From assembly GCA_021927905.1 (NCBI GenBank), contig BLLK01000038.1, forward strand, positions 868,001 to 932,000: a DNA stretch of 64,000 nt. The letters are read 5' to 3'. Positions 18,251 to 28,444 of the stretch are shown here, piece by piece (within the stretch, counting starts at the first letter, position 1; each line of letters opens with the position of its first letter). Origin of the DNA: Chaetoceros tenuissimus. Taxonomy: Eukaryota; Bacillariophyta; Thalassiosirophyceae; Chaetocerotales; Chaetocerotaceae. A program made the position numbers and the translations under genes. The notes below the pieces were generated by a model. That model saw only the letters and a list, made by a program, of their open reading frames with translations. It was not told the origin of the DNA and ran no database searches.

Positions 18251-19276
18251 ATGACATTTTCATGCAGAAAAGGACTTATTTTGATTGTGCATATCTCACT
18301 AGGATCTACTGCTTTCAGCGCCTTATGTTCCAATAATTCTAGTTTCCAATTCACGCATAGTTCAAAATCCAGAGACTGCTTGTGGCTGAAGAATCAAGAC
18401 GATAGTATCAGAGAACCTTTATGTAGAGACTCAGCAATCAGATCGAATTGTAGCTTTTCTTGTGGACTCTGCTGCAATGATAATCCATTCGCTCGTTTCG
18501 TAATCAATGGAAATTCAAGGTCATGCAGTTGGATTGCAATGAAAGATAGACGGAAGAATAGATTTTGCGATGAGATTTATGGTGGTAAATTTGTCAAAGA
18601 TGAATGCCCAGTGACATGTAACAACTGTCCGTCTTTTATTTCTTTATCTGAACCAACATCAACCACATCGACTGCACCAACAATCACTACATCTTTTCCA
18701 ACAGCAGCTCCTACAAAGTCACCTATTGTTAGTCCTACAACCAACCTATCGGGTGGAAGTGGTTCTCAAGTAAGCACAAATTTACCTGCCAATGCCCCAT
18801 CAAGTGTCAATCTACAACATGAAAATGACGAGACTTTACTCACAGAACAAACGGAAGAAAAAGTTTTGCCTACAGAACAGAGTTTAATCAAAGATGATGA
18901 TGATCGAACAAAGAAACCAAAGGCAGAATTGTTTCTATCTTTTGGTTTGCCCCTTGGAATATGTGGTGTACTTCTCATAGTTGCCTTGTACGTCAAGCGT
19001 AAGAGTTTCAATCAAACAAATAATATAGTGAAGAGCACGCAAAAAAGAGAAGAAAGCGATACCAAAGTAGAGAGTGGATCATTTGGATTTTTCAAGTCAA
19101 TAGATATGTGGACTCATTCAGAAGATTTGGATAGTGTTAACTTTGATGAGTCTCGAAGTATGGAATATGAAGATTACCTTGATAACAACTCCATAGTATA
19201 TCAGGATGATATCATTGAAGGTGGGATCACAAGTAATGTTTCGATGGATTCTTTAGAATACTCTGATGACGAATAA
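18251..19276 (+). CDS. Cysteine-rich module membrane protein (right block, gene 1)
   Basis: The 341-residue protein has a signal peptide, two cysteine modules joined by CCNDNPFARF, and a Ser/Thr/Pro stalk (TSTTSTAPTITTSFPTAAPT). An acidic juxtamembrane part precedes a membrane helix (LFLSFGLPLGICGVLLIVAL), a KRK stop and an acidic tail of about 85 residues. The tail contains FGFFKSIDMW, faintly like the FFDM motif of the left block, and ends SLEYSDDE. Module sequences are closer to the 965 gene (CGxCC, KSRDCLW) than to the 3761/5470/6931 trio. Surface recognition or adhesion is inferred. Confidence 0.87.
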   Translation: MTFSCRKGLILIVHISLGSTAFSALCSNNSSFQFTHSSKSRDCLWLKNQDDSIREPLCRDSAIRSNCSFSCGLCCNDNPFARFVINGNSRSCSWIAMKDRRKNRFCDEIYGGKFVKDECPVTCNNCPSFISLSEPTSTTSTAPTITTSFPTAAPTKSPIVSPTTNLSGGSGSQVSTNLPANAPSSVNLQHENDETLLTEQTEEKVLPTEQSLIKDDDDRTKKPKAELFLSFGLPLGICGVLLIVALYVKRKSFNQTNNIVKSTQKREESDTKVESGSFGFFKSIDMWTHSEDLDSVNFDESRSMEYEDYLDNNSIVYQDDIIEGGITSNVSMDSLEYSDDE

Positions 19277-19511
19277 TCTTTGAGCAGGTGGAGTTACCAG
19301 TACGTAGATGTATAATAATAATTGATAAATACTCGTGTAAGAAAATTCAGAACAATGACAATCGTCATATCTATTTAGCTCAGTGACAGATGTCGGAAAA
19401 TCCAATCGCCAAAATTGATTGCTCACTGAGTGGATTGGTAGACTATCTAGGTGAACTAGTACATGAAGTCTATTCTTTGAAGCTCAAGTTGAAAATATAA
19501 AAACCAAAGAG

Positions 19512-20522
19512 ATGAAATCTTGTTTATTGTTCCTTCTCCTAATACCATCCTGTGCTGGTATAACTTTCGGAGGAAGTGGGATGAATCTTCTCTGTATAAA
19601 CAATAATTCATTCAACTGGATTCACGAAGGCGAAGTAAAAGGCTGCAATTGGTTGAAAGAACAAAGTAACAAATTTCGATATGATATATGTGCTGATGAA
19701 ATCATTCGCAAAGCATGTCCTACAAGTTGCGGTAAGGTTTTGCATTCGTTCTTTTCTTTTATGATAGGTGTATTTACACATTCATTAATCAATTGCTATC
19801 CATAATCTAGGTTTATGTTGTGAAAATGATTTCTTTTTCAGAATCTCTATCGATGGTGAAAACAGAGATTGCTCTTGGATAAATAAATCATCGTCAAAGA
19901 AGTCAGAATATTGTGGACGAGAAGATGTTAGAATGCTTGTCCACAAGTTTGTGATAGCTGCAAACGAAAAGTAACCATGGAAATGCTGCAATCAGATAAG
20001 GACACGGAGGAAGAACATGAACTAGTCACTTTGCCAAATGTATCGATATCTTCATCTGCACCATCCAAACAATCTCCTATACCAACAAAGTCTAAGGATG
20101 AATTTCCATCATTGCCAACAAATGCTCCAATTGAAATAGTCATGACCGAAACTAAAAAAGGTGTCACAACATCCCCTGTGTTGGCACCATCACCTGCAGC
20201 TTTTCCATCAATACCCACAAATGAAGTAAAATTATTACTGCCAACCAATGCTCCTATTGAAATAAAGAATCAAGAAAATGACACAAACTCAATCATTCAA
20301 GAATCTGACAAATCTGCTCATATACACGATGCTGATGATTCTTCAATGATAGATGGCAATAAGCAAACAACTCAGATTGAAGAAACGCATGAAACAATTG
20401 CAGATGGATCTAAATCAGGAGCATCAATTGCTGTAATGCCTGTTGTAGTTGGAGTTGCAATTGCTACAGTAGGAGTTGGAACAGGCATTTTCGTGAAAAG
20501 ACATTTGCAGCGAAAGGGGTAG
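19512..20522 (+). pseudogene. Cysteine-rich module membrane protein, probably interrupted
   Basis: Exon 1 (19512-19731) encodes the signal peptide and first cysteine module. A 79-base GTAAGG...TCTAG intron (19732-19810) then restores CGLCCENDFFFR, so the intron is real by homology to the paralogues. The second module begins normally (DCSWINK), but the frame is interrupted once inside it. The rest (ACPQVCDSC-like end, Ser/Thr/Pro stalk with LPTNAPIEI twice, then a C-terminal membrane helix ending KRHLQRKG) continues in another frame to 20522. The stalk and helix keep good reading frame. So the break may be recent, a sequencing error, or an unrecognised processing event. The tail is only about eight residues, unlike the paralogues. 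Confidence 0.65.
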
Positions 20523-20885
20523 ATAGAAGTTGGGTCTATCATTGAAAATGGGTACTATAATCTTAAATCTCTTGGAGAGAATATAACATATTTTTGAAGA
20601 ATGAATATATAATACAGAATGTGAATACGATAGTTCAGTGTTATGAAAAATATGAGATCACACGACTAACTCATATAAGTCTGTGCAGGTTTGAAATTGG
20701 CGATCAAAAATTTTCTAGATGATGATTGCATCATGTGTTTGTGTAACAGCTTATTTCATACAGCGACTTCAATTAAATCATACCTTTCCATCTATCTAAT
20801 ACTCAAATCAGTAGCTATCATATTTCGAATTTGTATAGCCTGTACAAAAGTCAAGAACGTATTACAGCAAAATAAAAATTGAAAA
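20523..20885. other. Intergenic, no gene seen
   Basis: This AT-rich spacer lies between two same-strand paralogues. A 63-codon open frame at 20691-20882 has no domain. No motif shared with the left block was recognised. Confidence 0.45.
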
Positions 20886-22511
20886 ATGAGTGGGAGACAC
20901 AAAATAATTTTGTCACAACAGTGGACCATATTATTCTTCACAGTCACACTAGTCCTTCAAACCATTGTTCATGCAAGCAATTCACATTGTTCCGATAGTG
21001 TAGAATCCTGCTCATGGATCAGAGACCAAGATGAGAGCAACATATTCAAAGCTTGCCAGAATCTAGACACCAGAGATCAATGCATGATATCTTGTGGAAT
21101 ATGCTGTGCTGATAATCCTTTTTACAGACTTACAACATCGACAGGGGAGTCTCAATCATGTTCATGGCTCGCAGGATATAGAAGTAGAAAAGAAAAATAC
21201 TGTAATGGTCAAACTGCAACAGAGTGTGCAAGATCATGTGACTATTGTATGGACTATGTGCCATTGACTGCTGAGCCGAGTGTACATCCATCGTCGATAC
21301 CGTCTATAAGGCCATCACCCTCACCCTCACATACGCCATCTGTGTCGCCAACATTTACACCATCATCAATTCCCTCTGTGACTAAATCAGCAACCCCATC
21401 TTCCTTTCCTTCGATGAAACCAAGTATAAGACCTTCAGCTTCCCCAACAGTATCACCTTCAGCTCGTCCTTCATCACTCCCATCATTAATTCCAAGCCGA
21501 GAAAAGTCAGTTCACCCTACGTCAAGCTCAGCACCAAGTTCATATCCAACTTTCAGACCTTCTGGTCGCCCAACTTCAACTCCAACGGCATTTTGCAGAA
21601 ATAACGACAGCTATGATGTTGTCTATAAAGGTCAAACACAATCCTGCTCATGGATCAGAGACCAAGATGAGAGCAACATATTCAAAGCTTGCCAGAATCT
21701 AGACACCAGAGATCAATGCATGATATCTTGTGGAATATGCTGTGCTGATAATCCTTTTTACAGACTTACAACATCGACAGGGGAGTCTCAATCATGTTCA
21801 TGGCTCGCAGGATATAGAAGTAGAAAAGAAAAATACTGTAATGGTCAAACTGCAACAGAGTGTGCAAGATCATGTGACTATTGTATGGACTATGTGCCAT
21901 TGACTGCTGAGCCGAGTGTACATCCATCGTCGATACCGTCTATAAGACCGACAACAGCACCAACAGTCACAAAAACTTCTGCGCCATCAATGAGACATTC
22001 ACAATCTCCCTCTGCAGTCCCGACATTTTATCCGAGTATTTTACCTACAACTACTCCTTCGGTGTCCTCTTCAGTCAATCCTTCTGTAAGTCCGTCTTTT
22101 CTTCCTTCGTTCTATCCTTCTGTGAAGCTTTCGTCCCAGCCTTCATCTTTGCCATCCCAAAGGCCCTCAATTAGACCTTCTATAAGCCCATCTTTCCTCG
22201 CTTCGACCAGTCCTTCTATAAAACCATCAGAAAGTCCATTGAAGAGTCCTTCATCAAGGCCATCAGAAAATGAGAGTTTAGACTTGGCTCTAGGAACTAA
22301 AACGATGGATGATTCTACCACTTCGTATGAAATCTCGACAATTCTACTGATTACACTTCTAGTAACTCTATTCGTTGCAGGAGCAGTTGTAGCATACTTT
22401 CGAGACAAAGAAAATCCAAAGGTAGTGCATATGGATTTTGTGGAAGACATTGACGATCACATAGCCATTCAAAACTCATTTCTCGAAATCGTAGTCAATC
22501 GCAAACAATAA
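20886..22511 (+). CDS. Cysteine-rich membrane protein with duplicated head-stalk unit
   Basis: The 541-residue protein has a signal peptide, then two cysteine modules (CSWIRDQDESN, CCADNPFYR, CDYCMDYVPLTAEPS). A PSxxPS-type stalk follows, then the same two modules again, a second stalk, a membrane helix (about 476-497) and a short tail. The two head copies derive from a 307-base perfect direct repeat. The first copy has partly replaced its own N-terminal half-module: the Cys after the leader sits in NSHCSDSVESCSW rather than in the usual NNDSYDVVYKG context. Its closest relative is the 25046 gene, which shares the MDFVPLTVEPT-type linker. This makes a receptor-like protein with four cysteine modules. 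Confidence 0.87.
   Translation: MSGRHKIILSQQWTILFFTVTLVLQTIVHASNSHCSDSVESCSWIRDQDESNIFKACQNLDTRDQCMISCGICCADNPFYRLTTSTGESQSCSWLAGYRSRKEKYCNGQTATECARSCDYCMDYVPLTAEPSVHPSSIPSIRPSPSPSHTPSVSPTFTPSSIPSVTKSATPSSFPSMKPSIRPSASPTVSPSARPSSLPSLIPSREKSVHPTSSSAPSSYPTFRPSGRPTSTPTAFCRNNDSYDVVYKGQTQSCSWIRDQDESNIFKACQNLDTRDQCMISCGICCADNPFYRLTTSTGESQSCSWLAGYRSRKEKYCNGQTATECARSCDYCMDYVPLTAEPSVHPSSIPSIRPTTAPTVTKTSAPSMRHSQSPSAVPTFYPSILPTTTPSVSSSVNPSVSPSFLPSFYPSVKLSSQPSSLPSQRPSIRPSISPSFLASTSPSIKPSESPLKSPSSRPSENESLDLALGTKTMDDSTTSYEISTILLITLLVTLFVAGAVVAYFRDKENPKVVHMDFVEDIDDHIAIQNSFLEIVVNRKQ
21004..21310 (+). repeat. 307-base perfect direct repeat, copy 1
   Basis: It is identical base for base to 21640-21946. The offset is 636 bases (212 codons), so the reading frame is kept. 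The absence of any silent difference points to a recent duplication or gene conversion. Confidence 0.92.
21640..21946 (+). repeat. 307-base perfect direct repeat, copy 2
   Basis: This is the second copy of 21004-21310. The sequence diverges abruptly on both sides. Confidence 0.92.
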
Positions 22512-22741
22512 AAATAACATGCAAAGGGTTAGGTATATTCATGACCTATTCAGGACATGTAATGATTGTTTACGAACCACGAACATCTCAAATGTCTATG
22601 CTTCGGTAATCTGAATTGAATAGTCGTTCTTATTACAATTATATAAGATTATGTGGAGTTCATGGTAATGCTATAATTGAACTATTAATCCAATTGCACT
22701 ATTAATGTAATTTTTCACTGAGTTTTACTTTATTTGTAGTA

Positions 22742-24671
22742 TTAGTCAAATTTGTAAGAACCCTGGTTCAAACTTTTCATATCTTGTCTTTGGTTGCGAC
22801 CGCGATTAGGATTGTTTCCTCCGCGCTTGCCCTTTTGATTTTGTCCTCCTTTTCCTTTTCCTCGACCGTTCCCGCGATTATCTCTTGCATATGGATTTGG
22901 CGCAGTTGGAGGCACAAGAGGGTTTGGATAGTCTACTCCAAGTCTACAATCATATTCTTGCTGTTGTTCTTTACTTAGCTTCCATGGTTCGTGGATTAGT
23001 TTGGTTGGAATATTTGCAAGTTCTGGACACCAATGGCGAACATAGTCTCCCTGTGCATCGTAGTCTTTTGACTGTTTCACAATGTTAAAACGATTGAGAC
23101 GACCACCTGTCATACCTGCAGCAGAGCACCAGTTACCCCAATTTGCTGAAACCTCATGATCAAGAAGATAGCTTTCGAAATGATCTGCTCCATATCTCCA
23201 GTCAGTAGACATATCAATAGCAAGGAAACTTGCAGCATTTTGTCTTCCTCTGTTGCTCATAAATCCAGTAGCCTTGAGTTCTCTCATATTTGCATCTAAG
23301 AATACGATGAAATCAAAGTAAGAGGACTGTGATAGACCCTACAAAAAGTGATTGATATAGCAACTTACCAACCAATGGATAACCAGTCATTCCATCTTTC
23401 CAAGCTTGCAAATGTTTTGGATTCATTCCCCATTTACGTGAATTTGCATGCTCCCCATGAGCTTTTCTTCCAAGAGTACCATCAAGGAAAAACAATTTGT
23501 TGCCATGCTTCACAGCGAAACATCTGAAAAATGCTCCCCAAAGTAGCTCGAATACAACCCAGTAGGTAGATTTATTCACAATTCCAGTCTCATTTTCGTA
23601 ACGCTTGCACTCTTTCGCAACAAAGCGTGGAGAAATGCATCCATTTGCAAGCCAAGGACTAAATTTAGTCGAATAGTCAGCTCCAAGCATTCCATTACGT
23701 GTATCAAAGTAAATCTTTAACAAATCTTTGTCGAAAATATATTCCTGCACACGCTTCAAACCTGCAGTCTCTCCTCCCTTAAATTCCATAACTCCTCGTT
23801 TGTCTGGATTATTGGCCTTCTCAACTTCCTCTGCATCATATCCAAGTTCTTCAAGAGTTGGCATGTAGGATAGAGAACAGTTTGGAATTGAATTACTGGA
23901 CTCTCCACTTAGAACAGACTGAATGGCTGAGTTCTTTGGAAGAGCAAGACTATTCTTTGGTGGAACTGGAAGAGGATTTGGAATCTTGCAGTTCTTTTCC
24001 ACCTTGTTACGGAAAGGTGTGAAAGTATCTGGCATACCATAAACTCCATCGTTGAAAGGAAGATCTTCAATATCATAAAGTGATGCTGCCCATACGGTTT
24101 CGAATTCACCTGAAGCATCTTTCTTAAATGTCTTGATGGATCTCTTTACTGCTTTATCTACAGATTCTTCTTCACTGTATGGTTCTTCTTGTACCACTAC
24201 CCATGGCTCGATATCATCGTTACTTACTTCAGTATCAATTGCCTGACACAATTTTTGCATAACATCTTCAGTCTTTCCATAGGCGACAACTAAACCCGAT
24301 CCTTTCTTTTCGAGATTTGCCCTCAAGTCAGCCACAGAATCCAGCATAAACTTTGCTCTCATTACTCCACATTTTTGAGATCCAAATGGTGTCATGGTGT
24401 TTCCGCCAATAAATCTAGGATCGAAGCAATAGATTGGTACCATTCCATTACTAATATCATTATTTTTCGGGGTACGATTTCCATTTTGGATGGATTTATT
24501 GAGGGCAGGATTGTCGTGAAGACGAAGATCCTGACGAAACCAGTGGAAATGGAGAGGCTTTTTGGATGTAGATGCAGACATTGATAATGATCTCACAGTT
24601 CTAATGGAAGTACCGAGCATGAGGGTAAGGACAAGAAAGATGGATGCTTGCTGTGTTGATATCTTTAGCAT
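22742..24671 (-). CDS. Cryptochrome-DASH / photolyase-family protein, two exons
   Basis: Exon 1 is 24671-23369 and exon 2 is 23295-22742. The 73-base GTAAGT...CTTAG intron is in phase 1, and 618 residues result. After a hydrophobic leader (about 1-29) comes the photolyase N-terminal domain (FHWFRQDLRLHDNPAL). The FAD-binding domain follows: TKFSPWLANGCISPR, and across the junction GYPLVDANMRELKATGFMSN. CRY-DASH marks are ANWGNWCSAAG, FNIVKQSKDYDAQGDYVRHW and the position of YPNPL. The last 40 residues are Gly/Lys/Arg/Asn-rich (GKGKGGQNQKGKRGG), an RG-type tail seen in some CRY-DASH proteins. The family repairs cyclobutane dimers in single-stranded DNA and senses blue light. The leader suggests plastid or other organelle import. 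Confidence 0.93.
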
Positions 24672-25045
24672 TTCGTCCCTCTTCTCTGATACAAAGTCAC
24701 GAAGTATACGTTTATGTATTAGATAGTGAATTTATGTGGTGGTAGATGTACCTTGTGAATAGAACGAATGAATAGAGTGAATCAGAACGACGAACCGAGA
24801 TGATTGATGGCAGTGAGGATGAGGAGGATAGATGAGGAGAATGACTCATTAAGAAATATGAAGTAGTCCTGCTATTTTTGTCGCTGTTTGACGATGGAAG
24901 AAATTTCCATCGCCAAAACAACAACAACAGAAACGACGACCCAAAACCCAAAAAACACACTGATGATGAAGAAATATAATATTCAAAGAAATAATACAAG
25001 ATTTCACTTGATGTATATGAATACTTCCTTCAAACAGAAACAAAG
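24672..25045. other. Divergent promoter region, no gene seen
   Basis: This is the spacer between the CRY-DASH gene (minus) and the 25046 paralogue (plus). It contains AC-rich stretches near 24910-24960 but nothing assignable. Confidence 0.45.
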
Positions 25046-26560
25046 ATGACGAGAAATATTATTACAGTCTTGATTATTCTTGGAAATGTGATAAAAGCTA
25101 CACACGGAACTTCGGCAAGATTGATATTTTGTCAAAACAATAATAACTACAATCTGATGTATGAAGGTCAAACAAAATCATGTTCATGGCTCAGGGAACA
25201 AGATGAAAGCATCAGATCTAGAATTTGTCAGAATCAAGAGGTTAGGGATCAATGTGTGACTTCCTGTGGAATGTGCTGTAGGTCGAATCCATTCTATAGG
25301 TTTGAGAGATGGCAAGGAACATATAGCAGCTGTCTGTGGATTGATAAGGAGTGGAAGAAACGAAAATTTTGTAATGGAAATACAGAAGAACAGTGCATGG
25401 AGCAATGCGACTACTGCATGGATTTTGTGCCTTTGACTGTAGAGCCTACTCTTCATCCCATTTCATCACCATCGGCAAGTCCCTCAATGAAGCCTTCTCT
25501 GAAAGCATCAATGTCACCATCTATTTTTCCAACCGTGCTTCCGACATCATCGCCAACAACGCAGCCTACATTATCACCGTCACTGGAAAAATCAACAAAT
25601 CCATCTTTGAAGCCTACAACACTACCAACTGAAGAACACTCAACTTCACCCACAGTGTCATCTTCAGTACATCCTTCTTCAAGCCCGACATATGTTCCAA
25701 GTCAAGAAAAGTCTAGCTACCCTAGCTTGTCTCCAACTTCAAAGTCAAGCTCATCACCAAGTAATAAAGCATCGTCATTGCCAACTATGGCAATCACAGT
25801 GCTTCCAACTGCATCGACAACAATGATATCAGCAAAACCATCTTCTCATCCGACAGTGCGGCCTAGTGAAGAGTTTTCAGTTTTCACATCTTTCAAGCCG
25901 TCTCATGGTCCGACGTTCAAACCTTCACATCTACCTACAAATGCACCTACTGAAATACCGTCAGTGAGCCCAGTGACATCTTTTCCAAGTTTCAAACCTT
26001 CGCATATCCCAACATCAACACCTTCCCATCAACCAACAAATCTACCCACATCGAAGCCAAGCGTGTCTTCATCATTGCTTCCTACAAATGCTCCAACTTT
26101 CAATAGTTCAGAATCACCCTCTACAAGACCCTCTTCTCTTCCAACTGCAAGTCCTTCACCAAAACCTTCTTCGCTTCCATCACAACTACCAACACAGACA
26201 AAAAATACCGGAAAGAAAGATTTGCAAAGTGATGATGAAAATACAATTGTACAAAGTCAAACAGGAGCATCAAACAATACAAAACGAAAGAACTCCGAAT
26301 CTACCCTTATTCTTACACTCATATTTTTGTTTGTATTTGCTGGAGGTATTGCAGTTGCATACTACAGACGAAAGAGAAGTGGACGAAACATATATTTAGT
26401 AGAAGAAAGAACGAATAGGCCCATGCCCAAGCCAGTTGCTCATATTCACATTAGAGAAAATTTGAGTGACATGGAAAATTCAATTCTTGTCGAAGATTTA
26501 ACCAAGCCAAAGAAAAAAAGGAAAAAGGTATCATTCCTTGATGAGAAGTTTCGCAATTGA
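25046..26560 (+). CDS. Cysteine-rich module membrane protein with long PSxxPS stalk
   Basis: The 504-residue protein has a signal peptide and two cysteine modules (CSWLREQDES, CCRSNPFYRF, CDYCMDFVPLTVEPT). A Ser/Thr/Pro stalk of about 240 residues follows (KPSSLPS, LPTNAPT and similar). A membrane helix (LILTLIFLFVFAGGIAVAYY, about 417-436) precedes a basic RRKR stop and a 60-residue tail. Unlike the acidic tails of the left block, this tail ends in KKKRKKVSFLDEKFRN. That fits an RVxF-type phosphatase-1 docking motif (KVSF) next to basic residues. It is the sister of the 20886 gene. Surface recognition or adhesion with an intracellular partner is inferred. Confidence 0.88.
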   Translation: MTRNIITVLIILGNVIKATHGTSARLIFCQNNNNYNLMYEGQTKSCSWLREQDESIRSRICQNQEVRDQCVTSCGMCCRSNPFYRFERWQGTYSSCLWIDKEWKKRKFCNGNTEEQCMEQCDYCMDFVPLTVEPTLHPISSPSASPSMKPSLKASMSPSIFPTVLPTSSPTTQPTLSPSLEKSTNPSLKPTTLPTEEHSTSPTVSSSVHPSSSPTYVPSQEKSSYPSLSPTSKSSSSPSNKASSLPTMAITVLPTASTTMISAKPSSHPTVRPSEEFSVFTSFKPSHGPTFKPSHLPTNAPTEIPSVSPVTSFPSFKPSHIPTSTPSHQPTNLPTSKPSVSSSLLPTNAPTFNSSESPSTRPSSLPTASPSPKPSSLPSQLPTQTKNTGKKDLQSDDENTIVQSQTGASNNTKRKNSESTLILTLIFLFVFAGGIAVAYYRRKRSGRNIYLVEERTNRPMPKPVAHIHIRENLSDMENSILVEDLTKPKKKRKKVSFLDEKFRN

Positions 26561-26951
26561 AATTATGTTGCTTCACAAATTATAGAAAAATAGGTGTAAA
26601 TATTCATGTTTGTCAATGCTGGACATATGTATGTAAGGTAGTCTTCTTTTTTATTTTCTCCTTTATTTGCTCGTCGTAGACTAGTGAAAGTATCATGCAT
26701 TGTCATTGTAATGTCATTTTTCTTATGCAATAAAAGAGAAAAGAAAGAGAAGAACAGAAAGGGAACTTATTTCCCTCCTACAAAGATCTCTCTGTTTCCT
26801 TTTTGAAAAGACGGGACGATCTATCTATGAAGTCTTCCTGTTCATTGTTGAAGCCATTACTCGTACAGCTTTCACCAATCATTATACTTCATTCCATAGA
26901 CATCTTTAGAAAGATAGGAAAGGTTCTAAAGTTGAATTTGGCGAAGGAACC
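26561..26951. other. Intergenic, no gene seen
   Basis: This is the 3' flank of the 25046 gene and the promoter of TFIIE-alpha. A short pyrimidine-rich stretch lies near 26640-26670. There is no supported open frame. Confidence 0.45.
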
Positions 26952-28325
26952 ATGTCTGAAAACGATGCAACGGTCTATGCTGAGGCATTAATTAGCACAG
27001 TTGCGCGGGCGTTTTATGAAGATGTGGCAATTGCACTCGTAGATGTATTAATTCGAGACAAATTTCTGAGAGATGATCAAGACATGGGATCGCGTCTTTC
27101 ATTACCTCCGAAGCAACTTAGAAAGACGCTTCAATTTCTACAGGAAGAACATATAGTCAAATCGGAAGCAGTAGATGATCTGACGGAGGGTGGAAGTCAA
27201 GCTACAAAATTTTGGTATATAGACTACAATCACGCTGTGAAAGTAATTCGCCTGCGGTTATATTTACTTCAAAAGCAACTAGAAAAAGATGAATCAAAAG
27301 CTAGAACGTCGTCCATGTATCTATGTCCAGGATATAATAGCAAGAGATGTAATGGATGCTACACAGAAACAGAAGTGCAACAGTTTCTAGATTATGAAAC
27401 GGGTTTATTTTTATGTCAAGAGTGCACAGAGGTAAATAAGAATAATCCAAATGCTCCTCCTAAAGAGACCTACACTCTTCAATTACAAGATAATACAAAA
27501 GCGTTGAGACAAGCTATGGACAGGTTACGAAGAGTAAGGGTTCAATTCAGTTCCAAAATGATTGGCAATCAGCAAATGCGAATGGGTATTTTTGATTTAA
27601 TACAAAAGATTCGTGAAAAAGGATCTGGGCCACTGACTTCTAATTTACCATCTGAAAATCGTATGATGAACATTGGATCGAAACGTATCGAGGGAACAGG
27701 AAGAACAGCTAGTGTAAGAATTAAGAAGATGAAGGAAAAAATGGGTGACAAGGGAGGTAGCCTGAAAAAGTTTCTCAACACAGGTAGCGACGATTTGACA
27801 TTCTTGAAGAATGCTCTTGGTCAGCAAATTGCTTTTGAAGTAGAGAAAGGAGGCGGTGCAAGAGCAAATCTTCTTGCAAAGGGAGGGAGAAGTAGAGAGC
27901 GTCTTTTGGATGCTGCTGCTGTTCGAGTAGGTGTTGATTTAGATTTAGTTACATCACTTGCAATGCAACATAAACGAAAACGCCAAGAAGAAGAGAATGA
28001 AGACGAAGCGGCTAAGCAAAAGAAGAAGGCTCAATTTGAAACACTAGCATTCCTGAAGAATAACATTGGAAGAAATGATGAGCCGGATCTTGATAGAACA
28101 AGAATGGAAGATGAGGTTGAATACGATAGTGATGACGATCAAGACTTTTTGATAGTTCATGATGATGATGATTGGGAGGGAATGTCAGAAGATAAACGTC
28201 GTGCAATGTTTCAATCTTTTTACAAAAAGGAAATGGCACGGCTGAAAGCTCTTGCTAATGGTGAGTCTGGGAACATCGTTTCAGATGATGGCGAAGACGA
28301 TGGAGTCAATTGGCTCGATGGCTAG
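26952..28325 (+). CDS. Transcription initiation factor TFIIE alpha subunit
   Basis: The 457-residue protein has the TFIIE-alpha/TFE winged-helix domain near the N-terminus (about 12-105), including FYEDVAIALVDVLIRDKFL, LPPKQLRKTLQFLQEE and KFWYIDYNHAVKVIRLRLY. A zinc ribbon follows (about 123-160) with CPGYNSKRCNGC and CQEC as ligands. The C-terminal half is charged and ends in an acidic segment rich in Asp and Glu (YDSDDDQDF and similar). With TFIIE-beta this protein recruits TFIIH to the RNA polymerase II pre-initiation complex. It is intronless. Length and domain order fit the family. Confidence 0.9.
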   Translation: MSENDATVYAEALISTVARAFYEDVAIALVDVLIRDKFLRDDQDMGSRLSLPPKQLRKTLQFLQEEHIVKSEAVDDLTEGGSQATKFWYIDYNHAVKVIRLRLYLLQKQLEKDESKARTSSMYLCPGYNSKRCNGCYTETEVQQFLDYETGLFLCQECTEVNKNNPNAPPKETYTLQLQDNTKALRQAMDRLRRVRVQFSSKMIGNQQMRMGIFDLIQKIREKGSGPLTSNLPSENRMMNIGSKRIEGTGRTASVRIKKMKEKMGDKGGSLKKFLNTGSDDLTFLKNALGQQIAFEVEKGGGARANLLAKGGRSRERLLDAAAVRVGVDLDLVTSLAMQHKRKRQEEENEDEAAKQKKKAQFETLAFLKNNIGRNDEPDLDRTRMEDEVEYDSDDDQDFLIVHDDDDWEGMSEDKRRAMFQSFYKKEMARLKALANGESGNIVSDDGEDDGVNWLDG

Positions 28326-28444
28326 TTTTAGGTAACATAATGTTATTAATTTTATAAAAACAAATAGGATGTACTCTAAATCCCTGACATATACACGTTT
28401 CTCACTTGAAAGCAATAAAAATCGCAAATTCTATCAATCTTTCT

